DNA from: JARRJY01 sp037388705
GTDB taxonomy: Bacteria > Pseudomonadota > Gammaproteobacteria > UBA6429 > Thiohalophilaceae
Length of the DNA: 18,526 bases
Direction: 5' to 3'
Assembly: GCA_037388705.1 (NCBI GenBank)
Contig: JARRJY010000063.1
Coordinates: 1-18,526 of the forward strand
A model generated the notes under the pieces. It had not been told where the DNA came from and did not search any database. It was given only the letters and a program-made list of their open reading frames with translations. A program made the position numbers and the translations under genes. Every line of letters starts with the position of its first letter. The first letter of the stretch is position 1. Positions 1 to 6,420 of this stretch are shown in pieces.

Positions 1-162
1 CGGTTTTTGAGCTTCTAAATAACTTTATAATTAATTACTTATATTTATTTCATAAAATTTTTTTAAAGACGAAGGGACTCATCAACTCAAATGGACTCAA
101 TCGATTGTTGTAAATTTGTGACAAGCTTCAAATTTATTACCACCCATGGCAGTAGAGCAACA

Positions 163-188
163 AAAAAGCCCGCAAAAGCAGGCTTTTT
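163..188. terminator. Bidirectional intrinsic terminator
   Basis: An 8-bp arm AAAAAGCC (163-170) pairs with GGCTTTTT (181-188). The stem continues after one C/A mismatch with GC/GC around an AAAA loop. The A-run and T-run at the two ends allow termination on either strand. No gene is visible immediately on either side, so it may serve a gene beyond the left edge or act as a backstop for the minus-strand tRNA/ribosomal-protein transcript. Confidence 0.7.
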
Positions 189-238
189 GTATTCGGCCGA
201 CGTGTCATGCCAATCATACGAAAAATATATAAATGGTA

Positions 239-350
239 AACAAGGATTACTCGCGCAAAGCGCTCGCCCTGCGGGCCGCCACCCCCAGGCGACGTTCAGC
301 CTCTCGTTGTTCGGCTGTCAAACCTTGTTGATACTCAATCAAGGTTCGAA
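239..350. repeat. Structured element carrying tRNA-Gln T-arm fragments
   Basis: This GC-richer stretch sits in an AT-rich, gene-free region. Its left end AACAAGGATT (239-248) is identical to 416-425 inside tRNA-Gln. Its right end TCAATCAAGGTTCGAA (335-350) is the exact reverse complement of 424-439 in the same tRNA. Between them are short hairpins: GCGC-AAA-GCGC, GCCC-TGC-GGGC, an AGCC/GGCT pair, and an 11-bp hairpin with one bulged T at 321-346. From memory, similar elements with pieces of the adjacent tRNA occur downstream of tRNA genes in other gammaproteobacteria (compare the rtT repeats after E. coli tyrT). The function is unknown. Confidence 0.55.
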
Positions 351-366
351 ACTTAAACTACCCGAT

Positions 367-405
367 AAATAACAAAACCCGTCACAAGGACGGGTTTTGT
401 TATTT
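367..405. terminator. Strong terminator after tRNA-Gln
   Basis: This is a perfect 17-bp stem (367-383 with 389-405) around the 5-nt loop ACAAG. It has a GC-rich centre (ACCCGTC/GACGGGT) and AT-rich outer arms that supply the U-run. It starts two bases beyond the CCA end of the tRNA on the minus strand, so it most likely ends the rplM-rpsI-tRNA transcript. The symmetry means it can also stop plus-strand transcription. Confidence 0.85.
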
Positions 406-406
406 A

Positions 407-480
407 TGGCTGGGGAACAAGGATTCGAACCTTGATTGACGGAGTCAGAGTCCGTTGTCCTGCCGTTAGACGATTCCCCA
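407..480 (-). tRNA. tRNA-Gln (anticodon CUG)
   Basis: The minus strand gives a 74-nt tRNA that begins UGGGGAAU and ends with an encoded CCA. The acceptor stem UGGGGAA pairs with UUCCCCA, followed by discriminator G. The T-arm has stem CAAGG/CCUUG and loop UUCGAAU. The anticodon stem ACGGA/UCCGU encloses loop CUCUGAC, giving anticodon CUG, which reads the Gln codon CAG. The U1-A72 pair and overall sequence match bacterial tRNA-Gln. It lies 41 bp downstream of rpsI on the same strand with no obvious promoter between them, so it is probably processed from the ribosomal-protein transcript. Confidence 0.95.
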
Positions 481-521
481 ATATTCTGGGCACACCCAGC
501 AGATCGGGGTGAAACCAGGTC

Positions 522-911
522 TTAACGTTTTGAGTATTGAGGACGTTTGCGGGCTTTGTGCAGACCCACTTTCTTACGCTCAACTTCACGCGCGTCGCGG
601 GTAACATAACCGGCTTTACGCAGGCTTGCGCGCAGGGCTTCGTCGTACTTCATCAGGGCACGGGTAATACCGTGACGGATGGCACCGGCCTGGCCAGTAT
701 TACCACCACCTTTAACCATGATGTTGAAGTCAAACTTGTCCGCTAAATCAGCCAGTTCGATGGGCTGACGAACTACCATGCGGGCAGTTTCGCGGCCAAA
801 GTAAACATCCAGTGGGCGGTTGTTGATAGTGATGTCGCCATTTCCGGCGGTCATGTAAACACGGGCGGTAGAGCTCTTACGACGACCTGTGCTGTAGAAA
901 GTGTCTGCCAT
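522..911 (-). CDS. rpsI: 30S ribosomal protein S9 (uS9)
   Basis: This 129-residue protein has the typical S9 layout: an N-terminal YSTGRRKSSTARV segment, the central GGGNTGQAGAIRHGITRAL motif, and the basic C-terminal tail ending PQYSKR that reaches the ribosomal P site. Length matches the E. coli protein (about 130 residues). The start ATG has an AGGA Shine-Dalgarno six bases upstream. It follows rplM by 12 bp, the conserved rplM-rpsI operon order, and is followed by tRNA-Gln. It is a structural component of the small-subunit head. Nothing in the reading frame is unusual. Confidence 0.98.
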   Translation of the reverse strand: MADTFYSTGRRKSSTARVYMTAGNGDITINNRPLDVYFGRETARMVVRQPIELADLADKFDFNIMVKGGGNTGQAGAIRHGITRALMKYDEALRASLRKAGYVTRDAREVERKKVGLHKARKRPQYSKR

Positions 912-923
912 GATAATTCCTGC

Positions 924-1352
924 TTAGATTTCCAGCGTTTGTGGCTGCTGAGCGTGATGATTATGCTCAGAACCTGCATATACTTTTAATTTACGGAACA
1001 TTGCGCGACCCAGTGGGTTTTTAGGCAGCATGCCTTTCACCGCTGTTTCAATAATGCGCTCAGGCGCCTTGATGCGCTGCTTGTCCAGAGAAATCGTCTT
1101 CAGACCACCTGGGTAACCCGTGTGGTGGTGGTACATTTTGTCGGTTTCCTTGTTACCGGTTACCGCGATCTTGTCAGCGTTAATAACTATTATATAGTCA
1201 CCGGTATCAACATGCGGGGTGTATTCCGCTTTGTGCTTGCCACGCAGACGGCTAGCGATCTCAGTCGCCAGGCGACCCAGTACCTTGTTTTCTGCGTCAA
1301 TCACATACCAGTCACGTTTCACGGTTTCTGGCTTGGCGCTAAAAGTTTTCAT
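924..1352 (-). CDS. rplM: 50S ribosomal protein L13 (uL13)
   Basis: The chosen start gives MKTFSAKPETVKRDW and a 142-residue protein, exactly the usual L13 length. The open frame extends 40 codons further upstream, but that extension runs through the promoter and does not look like L13. Family features visible are DWYVIDAENKVLGRLATEIA, the HVDTGDYIIVINADK segment, and MLPKNPLGRAMFRKLKVY near the C-terminus. L13 is an early-assembly protein of the large subunit. It is the first gene of the rplM-rpsI unit. In E. coli this operon is autoregulated by L13; the leader here would be short (about 40 nt). Confidence 0.97.
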   Translation of the reverse strand: MKTFSAKPETVKRDWYVIDAENKVLGRLATEIASRLRGKHKAEYTPHVDTGDYIIVINADKIAVTGNKETDKMYHHHTGYPGGLKTISLDKQRIKAPERIIETAVKGMLPKNPLGRAMFRKLKVYAGSEHNHHAQQPQTLEI

Positions 1353-1398
1353 CACACTTTGTCCCAAAATATATAAACTGGTCCGAAAAAGAGGCGGA

Positions 1399-1427
1399 AT
1401 TTTACTGATATCAGCCGGAATATACAA
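1399..1427 (-). promoter_or_regulatory. Sigma70-type promoter of rplM-rpsI
   Basis: On the minus strand, TTGTAT (1427-1422) and TAAAAT (1404-1399) are separated by exactly 17 bp, close to the sigma70 consensus. The predicted start of transcription is near 1391, giving a leader of about 40 nt before the rplM ATG at 1352. This supports the short rplM start over the longer open frame. Confidence 0.7.
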
Positions 1428-1470
1428 GGGAAATCGGCTAAACCGGGAACAATTTTCACTTTTTTCGGGC

Positions 1471-1506
1471 AAAAAAGAAGGCGCGGTAAAGGGGGTAACC
1501 GCGCCT
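1471..1506 (-). terminator. Intrinsic terminator upstream of the rplM promoter
   Basis: A 9-bp GC-rich stem AGGCGCGGT/ACCGCGCCT (1479-1487 with 1498-1506) has a 10-nt loop. On the minus strand it is followed by TTCTTTTTT. It lies upstream of the rplM promoter and downstream of the hydrolase gene, so it most likely ends the ferredoxin-hydrolase transcript and insulates rplM. Confidence 0.75.
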
Positions 1507-1609
1507 GTACAAATACCACCATAAGGAGGATGGAGGAGTCAAAACAGTAAATCAGTGTTTGCTAATATAAGTATTCTCTAATGTTTTGTCAAATATTATT
1601 TCCGATCAA

Positions 1610-1631
1610 ATTGCTTATATATTTAAGCAAT
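1610..1631. repeat. Short AT-rich inverted repeat
   Basis: ATTGCTTA (1610-1617) and TAAGCAAT (1624-1631) form a perfect 8-bp inverted repeat around a 6-nt AT loop. It lies in the AT-rich gap (1507-1683) after the hydrolase stop codon. No T-run follows it, so it is not a convincing terminator. It could be an operator or simply a 3'-end hairpin. Confidence 0.3.
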
Positions 1632-1683
1632 CGATAAGTTATTGTTTTGTAATGAATTTATTGACTATTTAGCGAAGCAAATC

Positions 1684-2316
1684 TCAGTCAAGTACCTGCC
1701 GGGAGGCTTCAGTTATGGCCGATTTGAGCTGGTTTAGGCCGCCGTGGAAGAAATGGCCGGCTTCCTTGAACCAGACCACGTAAGGACGTGGGCTCAGTGA
1801 TTCCAGCCAGTCCGCCACTGCACCAGGATCGATCACTTCGTCCTGTCCCCCCTGTACCACCATCCACGGGATAGTAACCTGCGGAACCCTGGAAAAATCA
1901 TACATACTGACGGGAGGTGCCACCAGGCAGAGCTGTTCTGCTTTTACCTCCTGGTGAGCATTCAACGCCACGTAACTTCCAAATGAAAAGCCCGCTAGCC
2001 ACAACGCTCTTTGCGGATGTCGCCGTCTGAACCACTGGCAAACGACCTTCAGGTCGTCGGATTCCCCCCTGCCCTTGTCATGCTCACCCGCCGTCTGTCC
2101 GACGCCGCGAAAGTTAAAACGCAGGGTACTTAGACCCAGCTCGGCAAACGCTTTTATTAAAGTATGTACCACCTTGTTTTCCATGCTGCCCCCGTGTATC
2201 GGGTTGGGATGACAAACAACCACGACAGGTTTGTCATACTGGCCATCGTGATAACGGATTTCGATATTTCCAATATTACCCTCGATGAGCTGGGTGTGTT
2301 CCTTGAGGATCGGCAT
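1684..2316 (-). CDS. Alpha/beta hydrolase of the COG2945 type
   Basis: This is a 210-residue soluble protein. HPNPIHGGSMENKVV (about 36-50) and RFNFRGVG (66-73) match the small COG2945-like alpha/beta hydrolases. A plausible catalytic triad is Ser111 in GFSFG, Asp159 in QGGQDEVID and His188 in EAGHFFHG. The substrate cannot be read from sequence; relatives are poorly characterised esterase/dienelactone-hydrolase-like enzymes. I chose the ATG at 2316, four bases past the ferredoxin stop. An in-frame TTG at 2328 would add four residues and overlap the ferredoxin gene. Neither has a clear Shine-Dalgarno, which suggests translational coupling to the ferredoxin. Confidence 0.85.
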   Translation of the reverse strand: MPILKEHTQLIEGNIGNIEIRYHDGQYDKPVVVVCHPNPIHGGSMENKVVHTLIKAFAELGLSTLRFNFRGVGQTAGEHDKGRGESDDLKVVCQWFRRRHPQRALWLAGFSFGSYVALNAHQEVKAEQLCLVAPPVSMYDFSRVPQVTIPWMVVQGGQDEVIDPGAVADWLESLSPRPYVVWFKEAGHFFHGGLNQLKSAITEASRQVLD

Positions 2317-2320
2317 TGAC

Positions 2321-2632
2321 TTAATCAATCAACAGGCGTTCAACGATGGTATCGTTTTTCAGGTGCGACTCAATAATTTCGTCAATGTCCTGTTCATCGA
2401 TGTAGGTGTACCAGGTCTCCTGCGGGTAAATGACCACGACCGGCCCAAGATCACATCGCCCCAGGCACCCGGCATTATTTATCCGTACCTGACCTTCTCC
2501 ATGCATGCCCATTTCCTTGAGCTTTTTCTTGGCGTAATCACGCATTTGCTGGCCACCCAGTTTATTGCAACAGGATTCACCCGCCTCGCGCTGGTTGATA
2601 CAGAAAAAAACATGGTACTTGTAATAACTCAT
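2321..2632 (-). CDS. Thioredoxin-like [2Fe-2S] ferredoxin
   Basis: This 103-residue protein has the cysteine spacing of the thioredoxin-fold [2Fe-2S] ferredoxins (COG3411, Shethna-type and NuoE-like). Cys11 is followed by the CysCys pair at 21-22, then Cys56 and Cys60 in AGCLGRC. One of the pair plus Cys11, 56 and 60 would ligate the cluster. The segment after the last Cys (LGPVVVIYP, then an acidic C-terminal helix) also fits. It probably carries electrons in the cytoplasm; the partner is not evident. It is the first gene of a two-gene unit with the hydrolase and is divergent from glcF, with 75 bp between them for both promoters. Confidence 0.88.
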   Translation of the reverse strand: MSYYKYHVFFCINQREAGESCCNKLGGQQMRDYAKKKLKEMGMHGEGQVRINNAGCLGRCDLGPVVVIYPQETWYTYIDEQDIDEIIESHLKNDTIVERLLID

Positions 2633-2707
2633 AAAAAACGGTTTTCCGTGGTAGTATTAATGGCATCATTTTACCACTGAACGACCCCGGGTTATCAGTT
2701 TCCTTTC

Positions 2708-3902
2708 ATGACAGATTTCGCTTCCATTCTTGAACTTGCGGACCAATGTGTAAAATGCGGCCTGTGCTTACCCCAGTGCCCAACCTATACGCTGAGCCTG
2801 AATGAAAATGAGTCGCCACGTGGTCGTATTTCCCTGATCCAGGCCATTGCTAACCAGCAACTTGTTAGCAATGAAAGATTATTAACGCATCTCGATCATT
2901 GCCTGCAATGCCGGCGTTGCGAGCGTGTCTGTCCATCCCGGGTAAAATATGGTGAGATCATCTCTGATGCTTCCCGGCAAATCCCGGCATTAAAAAAACN
3001 NTTTGCAAACACCGCGAAGACTGCTTTTATTAAGAACACTGTTACGGCTCTACCAGGATAGCGGGCTGCAATTTATCGCTCGCACCTCAGGCGTATTAAA
3101 TTTATTAAAACTCAAAACCACTGAGCAGCTTTTACCGGAAATTAATAAGGCAACAACATTTCCAGAACAAAAAGCGTTTCCGGCAAAAGTTGCCCTGTTT
3201 ACCGGGTGTTCACAAACGCTGTTTGATAGTGAAGTTATTGCGGCAACGATAAAACTACTCAATGCCCTTGGTATAGAAGTCATTATTCCTGCACAACAAA
3301 CCTGTTGCGGGGCTTTGCATAATTTACAGGGTGAGTATCAACAGGCCGCTTCATTAATCAACAATAATGAGAATGTTTTTGCACAACAGGGCATTGATAC
3401 AGTTTTATATTTATCCACTGGCTGCGGCGTATTTATTAAAGAAAACTATGCATCGTCAGTTGCCTTCCGCGAAATCACCGAATATATAACTAGCCAGTTA
3501 TTATCAAACCTGGCATTCAAGTCACTTGAGAAAACGGTTGCTGTCCATGTGCCCTGTACGCAAACAAATGTCCTGCATCAGGCCGATACGACAACACCGC
3601 TGATAAAAAATATTCCCGGGATAAAGCTGGTTAGCCTGGCGCAACACGGTTGCTGTGGTGCCGGGGGAACAACCATGCTGAAATACCCGGATATGGCCAG
3701 TGAAATTCGCCAGCCATTACTGGATAAAGTGATACAGGATCAATGTGGCCTGGTAGTAACAACCAACCCGGGTTGTCAGCTACATCTACAAGCTGGTTTT
3801 AAAAATGAAAAATCAATGATCAAAGTCATGCACCCCGTCACTTTACTGGCCCAACAACTGGCAGAATGCGACCTGGGCGATAAGCGAAAAAATGCTGAAT
3901 GA
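2708..3902 (+). CDS. glcF: Glycolate oxidase iron-sulfur subunit GlcF (frame interrupted at NN)
   Basis: The gene is read in two frames that meet at the ambiguous bases 3000-3001. The first part (from ATG 2708) holds two 4Fe-4S motifs, CVKCGLCLPQCP and CLQCRRCERVCP. The second part (from about 3002) holds the two Cys-rich CCG-type domains: TGCSQTLFDSE, QTCCGALHN, a later HVPCTQTNVLH, HGCCGAGG and TTNPGCQLHL. Joined, the protein would be about 398 residues, close to E. coli GlcF (407). Shifting the frame by one at the N bases restores continuity, so this is most likely a sequencing or assembly defect rather than a pseudogene. GlcF relays electrons from the flavin subunits of membrane-linked glycolate oxidase. 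No glcD or glcE is adjacent, so a related CCG-domain oxidoreductase subunit remains possible. Confidence 0.85.
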
Positions 3903-4010
3903 CCTGAACCGGTTTACTCGTCAAGGAAACCCCTGATGAAACCTGCCAGGTTTACTGAGAAATGCTCAAAGAGCTTTAACAGTGACATTTGTTCAGGTAT
4001 CTTTACGATT

Positions 4011-4655
4011 ATGTCTGAACGTCATTACAGTCCTGTCGACCATATCCTGATGAACCTGGACCTGGGTTTACGTACCGTGTTTGGTCGCCCACAAACAACC
4101 GAGCGGGAAAACCCGGCAAAAGATGTGCCTGAAACCGAACTGACTGCAGCTGAACGTGACCTGGTTGGTCGCCTGATGCGCATCAACCACTCCGGTGAAG
4201 TGGCCGCGCAGGGTTTATACCAGGGGCAGGCATTGACCGCGCGTTTACCTGAAGTACGCAATAAAATGGAGCGCGCTGCCCAGGAAGAAAACGATCATCT
4301 CGACTGGTGTGAATCGCGCATCAGGGAACTGGGTACCCATACCAGTTATTTAAATCCTTTCTGGTATGCTGGCTCCGTAGCCATTGGTGCTGCTGCCGGA
4401 CTGGCCGGTGATAAATGGAGCCTGGGCTTCGTTGCCGAAACTGAACACCAGGTGGTAAAACACCTGGACGAACACCTGGCGCAGGTCAGCGAAGAGGATA
4501 ACAAGACCCGATCCATCCTCGAGCAAATGAAAATAGATGAAGGTCAGCACGCCACCCATGCACTTCATGCCGGTGGTGCCGAGCTTCCTGCTCCTGTTAA
4601 AAAGCTAATGGGTTTAACTTCCAGGGTAATGACTAAAACTGCATTCTGGTTTTAA
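4011..4655 (+). CDS. coq7: Demethoxyubiquinone (2-octaprenyl-3-methyl-6-methoxy-benzoquinol) hydroxylase Coq7
   Basis: The start at ATG 4011 (MSERHYSPVD) gives 214 residues, the usual Coq7 length; an upstream in-frame ATG at 3936 would add 25 residues unlike the family. The carboxylate di-iron ligands are all visible: Glu63 (HSGEVAA), Glu93 and His96 (EENDH), Glu145 (ETEH), Glu177 and His180 (DEGQH). The enzyme adds the C6 hydroxyl in the penultimate part of ubiquinone synthesis, using oxygen at the membrane. This implies aerobic ubiquinone synthesis and a Coq7-type rather than UbiF-type enzyme. It is 108 bp after glcF and convergent with the VOC gene. In pseudomonads coq7 also lies near crp/vfr and an osmC-like gene. 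Confidence 0.95.
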   Translation: MSERHYSPVDHILMNLDLGLRTVFGRPQTTERENPAKDVPETELTAAERDLVGRLMRINHSGEVAAQGLYQGQALTARLPEVRNKMERAAQEENDHLDWCESRIRELGTHTSYLNPFWYAGSVAIGAAAGLAGDKWSLGFVAETEHQVVKHLDEHLAQVSEEDNKTRSILEQMKIDEGQHATHALHAGGAELPAPVKKLMGLTSRVMTKTAFWF

Positions 4656-4678
4656 GTTTATAAATTACCTTATCTGCC

Positions 4679-5065
4679 TCATGCTAACGGCGGGTGAAAA
4701 ATAATTTGCACCACGTTTTTATCCGGGTCATAACAATAAAAACTTTTTGCCCCGTCACGATGTTGTTTTACCCTGGTACGCATCTCTACATTATTTTCCA
4801 GTAAAAATTCATACCACTCATCCACGTGTTCAGGCCTGGCAAGAAAGAAACCAATATGGTCAAGACGCTGCGGGCCCTCGGCTTTTTGTTCTGCGCGATG
4901 TAACGCCAGGTTATCGTTACCCGATGTCAGGTATACATTATCCGCATCGGGGCGCCATTCCACTTTCATACCCATCAGGTTGACATAAAAATTTTCACAC
5001 GCTTCAAAGTTTTCCGCATACAGGGCGACATGGCGCATGCCGGTGGTTGGGGTAGGTTTACTCAT
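4679..5065 (-). CDS. VOC superfamily (glyoxalase/dioxygenase-like) protein
   Basis: This 128-residue protein is one VOC unit made of two beta-alpha-beta-beta-beta halves. The first begins RHVALYAENFEACENFY with His12; the second begins LDHIGFFLARPEHVDEWYEF and closes with YDPDKNVVQIIF. Candidate metal positions are His12 and the His of LDHIGF. Where lactoylglutathione lyase-type proteins often have Glu near the C-terminus, this protein has Gln (VVQI), so metal binding or activity may differ. The substrate is unknown. It lies upstream-strand-wise of coq7 in convergent orientation (23-bp gap, no clear terminator) and 30 bp downstream of the OsmC-like gene, probably in one transcript with it. 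Confidence 0.85.
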   Translation of the reverse strand: MSKPTPTTGMRHVALYAENFEACENFYVNLMGMKVEWRPDADNVYLTSGNDNLALHRAEQKAEGPQRLDHIGFFLARPEHVDEWYEFLLENNVEMRTRVKQHRDGAKSFYCYDPDKNVVQIIFHPPLA

Positions 5066-5095
5066 GGGTTATTCCTCGATAACTGGCTTTGTTAA

Positions 5096-5509
5096 CTATA
5101 CAATTTCAAAGTCATGCGTAATTGCCACACCCGCCTGACCCAGCATGATAGAGGCCGAACAGTATTTTTCTGCCGATAATGATACCGCGCGTTCCACATG
5201 TTTTTCACTTAAACCTTCGCCACTAACAATAAAGTGAATATGAATTTTGGTAAAAACCTTGGGCTCGGTTTCAGCACGTTCTGCTTCAATTTCTGCCACA
5301 CAATTACTGACATCCTGGCGCAGTTTTTTCAGGATATGCACCACATCAAAACTGGTGCAACCCCCTACCCCCAGCAACAACATTTCCATGGGCCGCACAC
5401 CCAGGTCGCGGCCACCAAATTCAGGGGGGCCATCCATCACCACGGCGTGGCCACTGCCTGATTCGCCGACAAAAGTGGCTTCTTCCACCCATTTGATGCG
5501 TGCCTTCAT
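5096..5509 (-). CDS. OsmC/Ohr family protein, YhfA-like
   Basis: This is a 137-residue OsmC-fold protein starting MKARIKWVEEATFVGESGSGHA. The two family cysteines are Cys51 (GVGGCTSFDVV) and Cys117 (EKYCSASIML), the peroxidatic/resolving pair in the OsmC/Ohr family. The PPEFGGRDLGVRPMEMLL segment is typical of the YhfA branch. The start ATG at 5509 has an AGAGG Shine-Dalgarno; a longer frame from 5533 would swallow that site. It is divergent from crp. E. coli yhfA and P. aeruginosa PA0653 are likewise next to crp/vfr, which supports the YhfA assignment. A thiol-dependent peroxide role is known for the family, but the substrate of YhfA is not established. Confidence 0.9.
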   Translation of the reverse strand: MKARIKWVEEATFVGESGSGHAVVMDGPPEFGGRDLGVRPMEMLLLGVGGCTSFDVVHILKKLRQDVSNCVAEIEAERAETEPKVFTKIHIHFIVSGEGLSEKHVERAVSLSAEKYCSASIMLGQAGVAITHDFEIV

Positions 5510-5644
5510 AGTTTTTCCTCTAAAAAAATTCATAATTTATTCGTATTTTTGCACTGGTTATTCATTAGCCACTGCTAAAATTACCGCCTGTCAGCCAGTG
5601 ACTATTGTCTCAATTTAGGCAGGAAATATGCGCTTATATATTTA

Positions 5645-5666
5645 CAATGCTGTGCATTGGTATACC
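5645..5666 (+). promoter_or_regulatory. Candidate crp promoter/operator
   Basis: A perfect palindrome CAATGC-TGT-GCATTG (5645-5659) runs into a second one, GGTATACC (5659-5666). TGGTATACC reads as an extended -10 (TG-n-TATACC), which would start transcription near 5673, about 29 nt before the crp ATG. The palindrome does not fit the CRP consensus TGTGA-N6-TCACA, so another regulator, or none, may use it. Confidence 0.35.
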
Positions 5667-5701
5667 ATAGGGCTAGCAAACATATTATAACAAGGAAGGA
5701 C

Positions 5702-6340
5702 ATGGTACAGGTTAATCAACAACAAACCGGCATCCCCTCTCTGGACAGATTTCTGGAGCATTGTCACCGCCGCCATTACCCGGCAAAAAGCGTTATTATC
5801 TATGCAGAAGACAAACCAGATGTTCTTTATTTCATCGTGGATGGCTCGGTTTCAGTACTGATTGAGGACGAGGATGGTCGCGAAATCGTACTTGCATACC
5901 TTAACAAGGGTGATTTCTTTGGTGAAATGGGCCTGTTTGATGAAGAACGTAACCGTAGCGCCTGGGTGCGCGCCCGCACGGCCTGTGAAGTAGCTGAAAT
6001 CAGTTACGCCAAGTTTCGTCAGCTCTACCAGGAACATCCCGATTTACTTTTTGCCATGGCATCGCAAATGGCCACGCGCCTGCGTGATACCAGCCGCAAG
6101 GTTAGTGACCTGGCATTCATGGATGTTACCGGCCGGGTGGCCCGCACCCTGCTGGATTTATGTAAACAACCGGATGCCATGACTCACCCGGACGGTATGC
6201 AGATTCGTATTACCCGCCAGGAGATTGGCCGTATTGTCGGCTGTTCCCGTGAGATGGTTGGCCGTGTTCTAAAAACCATGGAAGAACAGGGACTCATCTC
6301 TGTCGCAGGCAAAACTATCGTGGTGTTCGGCACCCGGTAA
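5702..6340 (+). CDS. crp: cAMP receptor protein (Crp/Vfr-type transcription factor)
   Basis: This 212-residue protein aligns along its length with E. coli CRP and P. aeruginosa Vfr. The N-terminal cyclic-nucleotide barrel (about 15-120) has Glu75 in FGEMG, and Arg85 and Ser86 in RSAWVR. Thr130 and Ser131 lie on the dimer helix (RDTSRK). These are the residues that bind cAMP in CRP. The C-terminal helix-turn-helix (about 171-191, TRQEIGRIVGCSREMVGRVLK) keeps Arg183, Glu184 and Arg188, matching CRP Arg180, Glu181 and Arg185 that read TGTGA half-sites, so it should recognise CRP-like operators. The start at ATG 5702 is preceded by AAGGAAGG; the open frame extends further upstream without a site. 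It is convergent with trpC, as in pseudomonads. Confidence 0.95.
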   Translation: MVQVNQQQTGIPSLDRFLEHCHRRHYPAKSVIIYAEDKPDVLYFIVDGSVSVLIEDEDGREIVLAYLNKGDFFGEMGLFDEERNRSAWVRARTACEVAEISYAKFRQLYQEHPDLLFAMASQMATRLRDTSRKVSDLAFMDVTGRVARTLLDLCKQPDAMTHPDGMQIRITRQEIGRIVGCSREMVGRVLKTMEEQGLISVAGKTIVVFGTR

Positions 6341-6359
6341 CCGGCAACTATCAGACATA

Positions 6360-6404
6360 AAAAAAGCCGCTTACCCTGATCATAAAGGGGTAAGCGGCTT
6401 TTTT
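6360..6404. terminator. Bidirectional terminator between crp and trpC
   Basis: This is a perfect 17-bp stem AAAAAAGCCGCTTACCC (6360-6376) / reverse complement (6388-6404) with an 11-nt loop. A-runs and T-runs flank the GC core on both sides. It lies 19 bp past the crp stop and 16 bp past the trpC stop, so it can end both convergent transcripts. Confidence 0.95.
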
Positions 6405-6420
6405 GTTTTAAGCGCTAATA

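Noticed and set aside
91..372. A 93-codon plus-strand open frame at the left edge
   Set aside because: It runs straight through a terminator hairpin and the tRNA-fragment element, has no ribosome-binding site, and its translation resembles no family; it is a chance frame.
404..607. A 67-codon minus-strand frame over the tRNA and the end of rpsI
   Set aside because: It overlaps rpsI in another frame and is read through the tRNA-Gln gene; such frames are by-products of tRNA sequence.
2633..2650. Mini-hairpin ACGG-TTTT-CCGT before the ferredoxin gene as a terminator
   Set aside because: The stem is only four base pairs and lies between divergent promoters immediately upstream of a start codon.
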